A stretch of 12,896 nt of DNA from Tissierellales bacterium (lineage in GTDB: Bacteria > Bacillota > Clostridia > Tissierellales > JASKZW01), in NCBI GenBank assembly GCA_030152145.1, contig JASLIL010000088.1, positions 1 to 12,896 of the forward strand, written 5' to 3'. The notes under the pieces are model-generated. The model saw only the letters and a list, made by a program, of their open reading frames with translations. It ran no database searches and was not told the origin of the DNA. A program made the position numbers and the translations under genes. Every line of letters starts with the position of its first letter. Positions within the stretch are counted from its first letter, which is position 1. Of this stretch, positions 6,587 through 12,896 are shown piece by piece.

Positions 6587-7729
6587 ATGAAATTTGATAT
6601 AATTAAAGATTTTCCAAATGATATAATATTTGAAAGAAATGAACCTTGTTTATCACTTTATCAGCCTACACATAGGCATAGACCAGATAATAAACAGGAT
6701 ATTATTAGGTTTAAAAATCTGGTTAAGGAATTAGAGGGACAACTTTTAGAAATCTATACTCAGGCTGAAGTAGATGAAATATTAAAACCTTTCTATGACT
6801 TAGAAAAAGATAAGGTTTTTTGGAATAATACTAAGGATGGCCTGGTTATCTTAAGGGATAGGGACAGGGGAGTTATCTACAAGTTAAGTAGACCAGTTAA
6901 GGAATTTGCCAACATTGGTAGATCCTTCCATATAAAACCCTTGGTTAGAACCTATCAGTCAGCAGATACCTACTATGTACTGGGAATAAATAGGCAGACC
7001 TTCAAGCTTTTTGTAGGTAATAGATACGAGCTACAGGAGGTAAAATTTGATGAGGATACAGCAGTTAATATTGAGGATGTTTTGGGAGATCAATTTACCG
7101 ACAGCTATTTAAACCAAAGGTCAGTTGGGGGAAGCAATGCTATGTTCCATGGCCAGGGCAGCAAGAAGGATGAAATTGACAAGGATATTGAAAACTACTT
7201 TAGGTATGTAGATAGATTGGTTTTAGAGAATTTCTCAAATCCAACTAAGGCTCCTCTAGTTCTAGTATCCCTAGATGAATACCATGGTCTTATGAACTCC
7301 ATAAGTCACAATAGGCTTATGTTAAAGGATGGTATTAGAAAGGATTTTGAAACCTTGGATCTAGATGCTTTAAGGGAAGAGGCTTGGAAGATTGTAGAAC
7401 CTCTTTATATAGATAGAACCAGGGAGTTAGTTGATAGGTTTGAAGCTCACAGGGCACAGGGCCAGGCTAGTGATGACTATATAGAAGTGGCTAAGGCTGC
7501 TGTGGAAGGAAAGGTTGAAAGTGTACTAATAGAGTCAGATAGAATAATTCCAGGTATAATTAACTATGAAACAGGCTCTATAGTAGAGGAAGATATAAAG
7601 AATCCAGAGGCAGAAGATCTGCTGGATGACCTGGCTGAAATAGTTTTTGAAAACAAGGGAGAGGTAGTTATGCTTCCTAAGGACAGGATGCCAACAGATA
7701 GAGGTATAGCAGCTATATTTAGATATTAA
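6587..7729 (+). CDS. Bacterial eRF1/Pelota-like protein, baeRF family-3-like
   Basis: This is a 380-residue soluble protein. The N-terminal LSLYQPTHR (22-30) followed by DNKQDIIRFKNLVKE is typical of the baeRF group, bacterial homologues of archaeo-eukaryotic release factor eRF1 and Pelota. A central loop has HGQGSKKDE (188-196) and then a conserved-looking YFRYVDRLV segment (204-212). The C-terminus ends GIAAIFRY (373-380), as expected for the last, L7Ae-like domain. No membrane segment or signal is seen. From comparative genomics the family is predicted to act at stalled or damaged ribosomes, but it has little experimental support. The exact subfamily is assigned from memory of motif style and could be a neighbouring one. 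It is 16 nt after the aldehyde dehydrogenase with only a weak ribosome site (GGAAGG, 6571-6576), suggesting translational coupling, and a terminator follows immediately. Confidence 0.75.
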   Translation: MKFDIIKDFPNDIIFERNEPCLSLYQPTHRHRPDNKQDIIRFKNLVKELEGQLLEIYTQAEVDEILKPFYDLEKDKVFWNNTKDGLVILRDRDRGVIYKLSRPVKEFANIGRSFHIKPLVRTYQSADTYYVLGINRQTFKLFVGNRYELQEVKFDEDTAVNIEDVLGDQFTDSYLNQRSVGGSNAMFHGQGSKKDEIDKDIENYFRYVDRLVLENFSNPTKAPLVLVSLDEYHGLMNSISHNRLMLKDGIRKDFETLDLDALREEAWKIVEPLYIDRTRELVDRFEAHRAQGQASDDYIEVAKAAVEGKVESVLIESDRIIPGIINYETGSIVEEDIKNPEAEDLLDDLAEIVFENKGEVVMLPKDRMPTDRGIAAIFRY

Positions 7730-7733
7730 GATT

Positions 7734-7765
7734 AGGACCTTAGCCTAGGCTAGGGTTCTTTTATT
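7734..7765 (+). terminator. Intrinsic terminator after the ALDH-baeRF unit
   Basis: Bases 7734-7745 pair with 7748-7759 through 12 positions, including two G-U pairs; the innermost pair probably opens to leave a 4-nt loop. The stem is followed by TTTTATTTTT. It begins 4 nt after the baeRF stop and separates this unit from iorAB. Confidence 0.75.
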
Positions 7766-7779
7766 TTTAAAACAAACTA

Positions 7780-7797
7780 TTGTGAAAATATTCAGAT
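7780..7797. promoter_or_regulatory. Rex-like operator in the iorAB promoter
   Basis: TTGTGAAAATATTCAGAT matches the Rex consensus TTGTGAA-N4-TTCACAA at 12 of the 14 defined bases: the left half is exact and the right half has two differences. It overlaps the predicted -35 and spacer of the iorA promoter, where a bound repressor would block RNA polymerase. Rex senses the NADH/NAD+ ratio and controls fermentation genes in many Firmicutes. Clostridial Rex sites often read TTGTTAA instead, so the match is suggestive only. A second, overlapping repeat (AAATAT-TCAG-ATATTT, 7786-7801) could be the true site of another regulator. Confidence 0.42.
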
Positions 7798-7809
7798 ATT
7801 TGATACAAT
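7780..7809 (+). promoter_or_regulatory. Predicted promoter of iorAB
   Basis: TTGTGA (7780-7785) and TACAAT (7804-7809) are 18 nt apart, and TGA directly before the -10 gives an extended -10 element. Transcription would start near 7816, leaving a short leader of about 23 nt with the ribosome site GAGGAGGGG just before the ATG. Confidence 0.6.
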
Positions 7810-7838
7810 TATAGGGAGGATATTAGAGGAGGGGTAAA

Positions 7839-9611
7839 ATGAAGAAGTTGTTAACAGGTAATGAGGCTGTAGCTAGGGGAGCCTATGAAGCAGGGGTAAA
7901 TCTTGCCACAGCCTATCCAGGAACTCCAAGTACAGAGATCCTAGAGAATATAGCCAAGTATGAGTCTATCTATGCTGAGTGGGCAGTAAATGAGAAGGTT
8001 GCCCTAGAAATGGCTGCTGGTGCATCTATAGCTGGTGGAAGGGCCTTGGCCAGCATGAAACATGTAGGTTTAAATGTTGCAGCAGATCCACTTTTCACCA
8101 TGGCCTATGAGGGAGTCAATGGTGGACTGGTAGTTATAAGTGCTGACGAGCCAGGAGTTCATAGTTCTCAAAATGAACAGGACAATAGGCTCTATGCTCC
8201 CCATGCAAAAATACCTATGCTGGAGCCTTCTGACAGCCAGGAAGCCAAGGATTTTATTAGGGAAGCCTTTGAAATATCAGAGGAGTTTGACAGTCCAGTT
8301 TTATTTAGGATGACAACTAGGGTCTGCCATTCCAAATCTGCAGTAGAGGAGGGGGAGCCTAGGAAACCCTTAATCAGGGACTATGAGAAGGATCCAAGAA
8401 AGTACATAATGGTTCCAGCCAATGCCAAGCTTAGGCACAAGCTAATAGAGGAAGAAAGGCTACCAAGACTAAGGAAATATAGTAACTCTACAAGCTTAAA
8501 TAGGATAGAGGACAACAAGAGCAAGATAGGCATAGTTACATCAGGAGCCAGCTACCTTCATTGTAAGGAAGCGCTTTTAGACAGTGTATCCTACCTGAAG
8601 ATAGGATTCTCCTATCCTCTTCCAGAGCAGCTTATAAGGGAATTTAGTGGCCTTGTAGACAAGATCTATGTAGTAGAGGAAAATGAGCCCTATATGGAAA
8701 ACTATATAAGGGCCCTGGGAATAGACTGTATAGGTAAGGACAGCTTCCCTACAAGGGGAGAGATGGATTCTTCTATAATAAGAAAGGTCATCCTATCCAA
8801 GGAGGAGGGAGAGGGTCTTAAGTCAGACCTAGAGATTCCTGTAAGACCGCCGGCTCTATGTGCAGGCTGTCCTCACAGAGGGCTTTTTGTGGAATTAAAT
8901 AAAAACAAAAATAAGATCAATGTTACTTCTGACATAGGCTGCTATACCTTGGGAGCAGCAGCACCCCTAAATGTAGGTGATACAGTTATATGTATGGGGG
9001 CTGGTTTCTCTGCAGGTATAGGCTTTGATAAGATCAACAAAATGGCAGAAAGGGACAAGAAGGTTTTTGGTATAGTGGGAGATTCAACCTTTTTCCATTC
9101 TGGTATGACTGGCCTTGTAAATGCAGTCTACAACAAGACAGATATGGCTATGATTATTTTAGATAATAGGATAACTGCCATGACTGGCCATCAGGAAAAC
9201 CCAGGAACAGGAAGGGGACTTTCTGGCCTAGAAGCTCCTGAAATCAGTATCTATGATATTGTAAGGGCTGTGGGAATTAAGGAGGAGAATATAAGGGAGA
9301 TAGATCCCTATAATATGGAGGAGAACAAGGAGGCTGTTGAGGCTGCAATAAAGGCTAGTGAACCCTTTGTTATTATTGCCAGACAGGCCTGTGCTCTTAT
9401 AAAGGAAGTAGTTAGGGAGAGGAAGGATTTTTACTGCCAGGTGGACCAGGATAAGTGTAAAAAGTGCAAGACCTGCCTAAGAATAGGTTGTCCGGCTATT
9501 TCCATGAAGAATAATATAGTGTCCATAGATAGGAATATGTGTAATGGCTGCAGTGTCTGCCTACAGGTCTGTCCTTTTGATGCTATAGAGAGAGGTGATT
9601 TAGATGACTAA
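7839..9611 (+). CDS. iorA: Indolepyruvate ferredoxin oxidoreductase, alpha subunit
   Basis: This 590-residue cytoplasmic subunit carries out the oxidative decarboxylation of aryl pyruvates (indolepyruvate, phenylpyruvate, 4-hydroxyphenylpyruvate) with CoA, giving aryl-acetyl-CoA, CO2 and reduced ferredoxin. The N-terminal pyrimidine-binding domain opens with TGNEAVARGAYEAGV and AYPGTPSTE (25-33). The TPP domain has CAGCPHRG (341-348), SDIGCYTLG (364-372) and GDSTFFHSG (414-422) with N428. The C-terminus is a two-cluster ferredoxin domain: C540, C543, C546 and C551, then C568, C571, C574 and C578. The four-residue gap before C551 is longer than in standard ferredoxins, as is usual in IorA. Length is normal. 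The ATG at 7839 follows GAGGAGGGG. The gene overlaps iorB by 8 nt. It fits anaerobic degradation of aromatic amino acids. Confidence 0.95.
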   Translation: MKKLLTGNEAVARGAYEAGVNLATAYPGTPSTEILENIAKYESIYAEWAVNEKVALEMAAGASIAGGRALASMKHVGLNVAADPLFTMAYEGVNGGLVVISADEPGVHSSQNEQDNRLYAPHAKIPMLEPSDSQEAKDFIREAFEISEEFDSPVLFRMTTRVCHSKSAVEEGEPRKPLIRDYEKDPRKYIMVPANAKLRHKLIEEERLPRLRKYSNSTSLNRIEDNKSKIGIVTSGASYLHCKEALLDSVSYLKIGFSYPLPEQLIREFSGLVDKIYVVEENEPYMENYIRALGIDCIGKDSFPTRGEMDSSIIRKVILSKEEGEGLKSDLEIPVRPPALCAGCPHRGLFVELNKNKNKINVTSDIGCYTLGAAAPLNVGDTVICMGAGFSAGIGFDKINKMAERDKKVFGIVGDSTFFHSGMTGLVNAVYNKTDMAMIILDNRITAMTGHQENPGTGRGLSGLEAPEISIYDIVRAVGIKEENIREIDPYNMEENKEAVEAAIKASEPFVIIARQACALIKEVVRERKDFYCQVDQDKCKKCKTCLRIGCPAISMKNNIVSIDRNMCNGCSVCLQVCPFDAIERGDLDD

Positions 9612-10173
9612 ATCTTTGTTATTGGTTGGAGTAGGTGGCCAGGGTATAATATTAGTTTCTAAAATATTATCTGAGGGCCTACTAGAGGAAGGCTATGATG
9701 TTAAGATGTCAGAGATTCATGGCATGAGTCAAAGAGGTGGTAGTGTAACAACCCAGATAAGGTTTGGAGAAAAAATCTATTCCCCTACTATAAATAAGGG
9801 GGAGGCTGATGTTCTTGTTTCCTTTGAGAAACTAGAGGCCCTAAGATACCTAGAAAACCTTAAGCCAACTGGTAAGCTTATAGTAAATAATGAGGAAATA
9901 TGGCCTCTGACAGTTCTTACAGGCCAGGCCCAATATCCTGAAAATATAGATAGGGAGTTGGAGTCCAAGCTAGATGACTTAATTTTTGTAAATGCTAGGG
10001 AAATATCAGAAGACCTAGGAGAGGCTAGAAGTCAAAATATAGTAATGCTAGGCGCTACAGTTAAGGCCTTGGGCCTAGAGTCTATAGACTGGATTAGTAA
10101 GATCAAGAAATTTCTTCCAGAAAAGGTTCATGATATAAATATAGAGGCATTTAAGAGGGGCCTGGATCTATAG
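9604..10173 (+). CDS. iorB: Indolepyruvate ferredoxin oxidoreductase, beta subunit
   Basis: This 189-residue protein is the gamma-type domain subunit that completes the IorAB enzyme. It begins with the glycine-rich GVGGQG (9-14) and has the family signature EIHGMSQRGGSV (37-48). Length is normal and no membrane segment is present. Its ATG lies inside the last codons of iorA (8-nt overlap) with AGAGGTGA just upstream, so equal translation of the two subunits is expected. The operon ends with a terminator 2 nt after the stop. Confidence 0.94.
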   Translation: MTKSLLLVGVGGQGIILVSKILSEGLLEEGYDVKMSEIHGMSQRGGSVTTQIRFGEKIYSPTINKGEADVLVSFEKLEALRYLENLKPTGKLIVNNEEIWPLTVLTGQAQYPENIDRELESKLDDLIFVNAREISEDLGEARSQNIVMLGATVKALGLESIDWISKIKKFLPEKVHDINIEAFKRGLDL

Positions 10174-10175
10174 TT

Positions 10176-10208
10176 AAATTTCTCCCAGAATTTTTGGGAG
10201 AAATTTTT
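10176..10208 (+). terminator. Intrinsic terminator of iorAB
   Basis: AAATTTCTCCCA (10176-10187) pairs perfectly with TGGGAGAAATTT (10195-10206) around a 7-nt loop, and the 3' arm runs into a T-tract ending at 10208. It starts two bases after the iorB stop codon. Confidence 0.85.
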
Positions 10209-10210
10209 AT

Positions 10211-10239
10211 TTGCTTTAATGGAATATAATGTGTAAAAT
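10211..10239 (+). promoter_or_regulatory. Predicted promoter of the DUF975 gene
   Basis: TTGCTT (10211-10216) and TAAAAT (10234-10239) are spaced by 17 nt directly after the iorAB terminator. TATAAT at 10225-10230 is a better -10 hexamer but has no acceptable -35. Transcription would start near 10246. Confidence 0.45.
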
Positions 10240-10279
10240 ACTGGATAAAAGGTATTATATAAATAAGGTAGGTGATTAA

Positions 10280-11017
10280 ATGAATAGAAGTCAATTAAAG
10301 GGAAAAGCCAGCGAGTTTTTATCAGGAGGAAGGTATGTAAAGGCCCTACTTATAAGCTTTCTGTATTCACTTCTAGCCCTAGGTCAGTTTTTGTATGTGG
10401 ATCCAGACCAGGCTAGATACTATATAAGCTTAAAATCCTTTAACTACTTAAAGGAGTATCTGGGTTTGAACATATTTAACCCCCTACTGGAAATAAGTGC
10501 TGAACAATTTTTAGCCCTAAGCATCCTATCCCTCCTTGTTATAGTATTTATTCTGCCTATACTTAGGCTTAGTATAAATAAATTCTATATGGGTAAAGGG
10601 GCAAAAGACAGTCAGGAGGACGGAGATTTTAAACTTATAGCCAAGGAATACAGGGGAAAAATTATAGTTCTTTCCTTGATAAAGAATATAAAGCTTATAG
10701 TTTGGACCTTGCTACTTATAGTTCCAGGAATAATAAAGAGCTTTGAGTATATATTTGTAGACTATATAATGGCTGATGATCCAAGCCTAAGCATAGACCA
10801 GGTCTTTCAAATGAGTAAGGGGATGACTGATGGCAATAAGATGGACATATTTGTTCTTCTAATGTCCTTTTTTGGTTGGTACTTTCTGGCCTACTTTTTA
10901 CCAGGAGCCAACTACCTAGTTAACCCCTATAAAGAAGCAACTATGGCCCAGGCCTATATTTACTATAGGGACCAATACCAAATATCCAATATAAAAGACT
11001 ACCGAGAGACTTACTAG
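10280..11017 (+). CDS. DUF975 family integral membrane protein
   Basis: This 245-residue protein has about four to five hydrophobic segments (roughly 21-39, 77-97, 127-152 and 188-209). Family hallmarks are LLIVPGIIKSFEY (145-157), the segment SLSIDQVFQMSKGMTDGNK (169-187) and the near-terminal PYKEATMAQAYIYYRDQY (216-233). DUF975 proteins are widespread in Firmicutes and have no assigned function. The N-terminal MNRSQLKGKASEFL is cytoplasmic and basic, also typical of the family. The ATG follows AAGGTAGGTGA (10265-10275). The gene stands alone between terminators, so context gives no functional link. Confidence 0.82.
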   Translation: MNRSQLKGKASEFLSGGRYVKALLISFLYSLLALGQFLYVDPDQARYYISLKSFNYLKEYLGLNIFNPLLEISAEQFLALSILSLLVIVFILPILRLSINKFYMGKGAKDSQEDGDFKLIAKEYRGKIIVLSLIKNIKLIVWTLLLIVPGIIKSFEYIFVDYIMADDPSLSIDQVFQMSKGMTDGNKMDIFVLLMSFFGWYFLAYFLPGANYLVNPYKEATMAQAYIYYRDQYQISNIKDYRETY

Positions 11018-11028
11018 GTCTCTTTTTT
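11004..11028 (+). terminator. Terminator overlapping the end of the DUF975 gene
   Basis: AGAGAC (11005-11010) pairs with GTCTCT (11018-11023), with a G-U pair outside and a T-run at 11023-11028. The 5' arm and loop contain the last codons and stop of the DUF975 gene, so a translating ribosome would compete with the hairpin. Confidence 0.65.
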
Positions 11029-11044
11029 CTTTAGCTAAAAGACC

Positions 11045-11070
11045 TTCCCTTAGGGGGATAGGGAGTTTTT
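11045..11070 (+). terminator. Possible second terminator after the DUF975 gene
   Basis: TTCCCT (11045-11050) can pair with AGGGAG (11060-11065), including one G-U pair, across a purine-rich 9-nt loop, followed by five T. It would back up the preceding hairpin, which overlaps coding sequence and may fail when ribosomes are close. The stem is short. Confidence 0.4.
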
Positions 11071-11153
11071 CTAGAAACTTAAGAAATTATTAAGGAATTC
11101 TTTAAAGCTATATAAGAAGTTTAGTATATTCTTAGACTTAGGGAGGAATTACT

Positions 11154-12245
11154 ATGAATATACTAATACTTACAGGAAAATTCGGCATGGGCCATGAGTC
11201 AGTAGCCAGGGCCCTATCTGAAGAAATCCTTTCAAATAGGAACCACAAGATCTTAAGAGTTGATATTTTAGACTATCTTTATCCACAGTTTTCAGACTAT
11301 GTATACGGAAGTTTTAATATAGTAGTTAATAAGTACCCAGAGTTACATAACAAGTTCTATGATCTAATGAACAATGGAAAGATAATGGATCTTAGGCACA
11401 GCCTAAGTTTAAATAGGAAGATAGATTTTCTCATAAAAAGCCATAAGATAGACCTGGTAATCAGCACCATGCCCCTGTCAAATCTTATAATGTCAAACTA
11501 CAAGGCCTATAAAAATAAGGAGCTGGAACTAGTCAGTGTTATAACAGACATAGAGGCCCATAGTAAGTGGATCTTTAAAAACATAGACCACTACCTTGTA
11601 CCCAGTAAATCAAGTAGGGAGGACCTTTTAAAGATGGGTATAGATAGTCATAGAATCCATATAACTGGCATACCCTTAAGAAAAGAGTTTCAGAGAAAAT
11701 TTGAAATTACTGGCTTTAAAAATAAGAAGGTTTTGATTCTTGGAGGGGGACTGGGACTTATACCAAATATAGATAGACTGCTTCTGGCCCTAAGAAAAGA
11801 AGAGATAGAAGTTACTATTGTAACAGGTAAGAACCTTAAGCTTAAGACCTATCTAGAAAAAGAATATCCCAAGGTAAATGTTCTAGGATTTGTAGATGAT
11901 ATGGATAGGCTTATGGAAGAATCAAACTATATAATATCAAAGGCCGGTGGAATTACTAGCTTTGAAGCTATTAAGGCCAGGACACCTATAGTTGTTATAG
12001 AGCCATTTTTAAAGCAGGAAATAGAAAATAGCAAGTTTATAGAGAAAAATAGGATTGGCAGGGTTGTTTGGAATATAGAGGAGCTAGAAGGAGAAATTGC
12101 CAGCCTCTTTTCTGATGAGATAAGCTACTATAGACAGCTACTTAAGATGGAAGAGCTTACAGCTTCTATGGATAGTAGCCTTATCTTAAGCTTGATAGAC
12201 AGCCTGACCTACAGGGATAAAGTGATTGACTATGGAGATCTATAA
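11154..12245 (+). CDS. GT28 / MGDG-synthase-like glycosyltransferase
   Basis: This 363-residue protein has the two Rossmann domains of a GT-B glycosyltransferase. It resembles the MGDG synthase / processive diacylglycerol glucosyltransferase (UgtP-type) group. The N-terminal GKFGMGHESVARAL (8-21) is the acceptor-side glycine loop with H14. TDIEAHSKW (131-139), GIPLRKEF (172-179), the linker strand LILGGGLGLI (194-203) and the sugar-nucleotide motif SKAGGITSFEA (262-272) follow in order. The usual PGQE-x-x-N reads FLKQEIEN (285-292) here, a modest change in the donor site. The likely role is transfer of a sugar from UDP-sugar to a membrane lipid at the cytoplasmic face; donor and acceptor cannot be told. 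AGGGAGG (11140-11146) precedes the ATG. No convincing promoter hexamers were found in 11071-11139. A YbhN-type gene follows 45 nt later. Confidence 0.85.
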   Translation: MNILILTGKFGMGHESVARALSEEILSNRNHKILRVDILDYLYPQFSDYVYGSFNIVVNKYPELHNKFYDLMNNGKIMDLRHSLSLNRKIDFLIKSHKIDLVISTMPLSNLIMSNYKAYKNKELELVSVITDIEAHSKWIFKNIDHYLVPSKSSREDLLKMGIDSHRIHITGIPLRKEFQRKFEITGFKNKKVLILGGGLGLIPNIDRLLLALRKEEIEVTIVTGKNLKLKTYLEKEYPKVNVLGFVDDMDRLMEESNYIISKAGGITSFEAIKARTPIVVIEPFLKQEIENSKFIEKNRIGRVVWNIEELEGEIASLFSDEISYYRQLLKMEELTASMDSSLILSLIDSLTYRDKVIDYGDL

Positions 12246-12290
12246 TAGTATACTTTTACCTTAGCAAACTAAAAGTAAAGGATTGGTTTT

Positions 12291-12896
12291 GTGAAAAGAG
12301 ATGATAGGAAGAAAACTTTAATAAATATAGCTGTGATTATTTTACTTACTACTTTGGTTTTAAATACCCTCCTAAAGGGAGAGGATTTAAACGATTTAAT
12401 TTCAATAATAAGGTCTGTTGACAAGAACTATATTGGTCTGGGAATTTTATTTACATTTTTCTATGTTCTAGGTGAGGCTATGGTTCACAGGACCCTCCTA
12501 AGTATATTTAACTATATGATCAGGATTAGAAATGGTATCTTCTATTCGCTGGTGGGATTTTTTTTCAGTGGAATAACCCCATCATCATCGGGAGGCCAGC
12601 CAATGCAGGTCTACTATATGAAGAAGGATGGCATAGAAATATCTCATTCATCTATAGTTATACTAATAGAGCTAATATCTTTTAAGGCGGTGGCCTTGTT
12701 ATTTGGCCTGGTAAGTAGTTTTTGGATGATAAGGGAGAATATACTAAGCCATCAAATGATGAGAATCTTTGTCTACTTGGGCCTAGTTTTAAATATACTT
12801 ATGATTGGCTTTCTAGGATTTTTTATATTTAGGGCCAATATGTTGGAATCTCTAAGGGATCTTTTCTTCAAGATCCTATATAGTCTTAAATTTATT
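12291..12896 (+). CDS. YbhN/UPF0104-type membrane protein (flippase-like domain), 3' end outside window
   Basis: An open frame of 202 codons begins at GTG 12291 and is still open at the last base. AAAGGA (12278-12283) lies 7 nt before the GTG, and no in-frame ATG occurs until far inside the first hydrophobic regions, so the GTG start is preferred. Hydrophobic segments are visible at about 10-27, 48-65, 82-96, 120-145 and 158-180. The stretch FSGITPSSSGGQPMQVYYM (92-110) is the hallmark of the UPF0104/YbhN group, which is related to the N-terminal flippase domain of MprF (lysylphosphatidylglycerol synthase). Members are thought to move lipids or lipid-linked sugars across the membrane. Being 45 nt after a lipid glycosyltransferase suggests that it handles that enzyme's product, which is an inference. 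Whether a C-terminal synthase domain follows cannot be seen. Confidence 0.82.
   Translation, partial: MKRDDRKKTLINIAVIILLTTLVLNTLLKGEDLNDLISIIRSVDKNYIGLGILFTFFYVLGEAMVHRTLLSIFNYMIRIRNGIFYSLVGFFFSGITPSSSGGQPMQVYYMKKDGIEISHSSIVILIELISFKAVALLFGLVSSFWMIRENILSHQMMRIFVYLGLVLNILMIGFLGFFIFRANMLESLRDLFFKILYSLKFI

Noticed and set aside
9777..9968. Minus-strand open frame of 63 codons inside iorB
   Set aside because: It is a shadow of iorB with no initiation signal.
11132..11141. TTAGACTTAG, identical to part of the palindrome at 4995-5009, upstream of the glycosyltransferase
   Set aside because: The second half of the palindrome is missing here, and a 10-mer match in AT-rich spacers is weak evidence of a shared regulator.
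12251..12277. 8-bp inverted repeat (TACTTTTA/TAAAAGTA) between the glycosyltransferase and the YbhN-type gene
   Set aside because: The stem is purely weak A-T-rich sequence with no T-tract after it, so a terminator is not supported and the two genes are more likely co-transcribed.
1..12896. Search for mobile elements, CRISPR repeats, tRNA/rRNA genes, phage defence or toxin-antitoxin genes
   Set aside because: All long frames have ordinary metabolic, transport or envelope assignments, spacers are short, and no repeat array or transposase motif was seen by eye.

Overview
The window looks like chromosomal DNA from a low-GC, anaerobic Gram-positive bacterium, probably a peptide- or amino-acid-fermenting member of the Clostridia/Tissierellia. 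The reasons are A/G-rich Shine-Dalgarno sites before nearly every gene, intrinsic terminators with U-tracts, AGA/AGG and ATA codons dominating Arg and Ile, and a ferredoxin-dependent 2-oxoacid oxidoreductase (IorAB). No rRNA, tRNA, CRISPR array, insertion sequence or phage gene was seen. The taxonomic placement is an inference from style, not from a marker gene.

Layout: (1) 1-3863: a promoter, a 20-codon leader ORF with a strong Shine-Dalgarno site, and two tandem intrinsic terminators whose stem arms are near-copies of each other. Two ABC half-transporter genes follow, forming a BmrCD/LmrCD/TM287-288-type heterodimeric exporter with one degenerate and one canonical ATP site. The arrangement has the shape of a ribosome-mediated attenuator that would switch the exporter on when translation is disturbed. 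(2) 3864-4976 (minus): an M20-family PepT-like metallopeptidase, convergent with the exporter and sharing a bidirectional terminator with it. Its promoter carries a 15-bp palindrome near the start of transcription. (3) 5164-7765: an aldehyde dehydrogenase (TTG start) and a bacterial eRF1/Pelota-like protein (baeRF, family-3-like) in one unit closed by a terminator. (4) 7780-10208: iorA-iorB, overlapping by 8 nt, behind a promoter that contains a Rex-like inverted repeat. (5) 10211-11028: a single DUF975 membrane protein. (6) 11154-12896: a GT28/MGDG-synthase-like glycosyltransferase followed closely by a YbhN/UPF0104-type membrane protein that runs off the window.

How the genes may fit together: the peptidase, aldehyde dehydrogenase and IorAB suit peptide and amino-acid catabolism, where IorAB turns aryl pyruvates into aryl-acetyl-CoA and reduced ferredoxin. 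The exporter with its leader, and the baeRF protein, both point toward stress on the ribosome. The last two genes belong to membrane glycolipid or lipid handling. The clearest candidate for a little-described system is the attenuator at 28-259. The ALDH-baeRF pairing and the Rex-like site before iorA come next.
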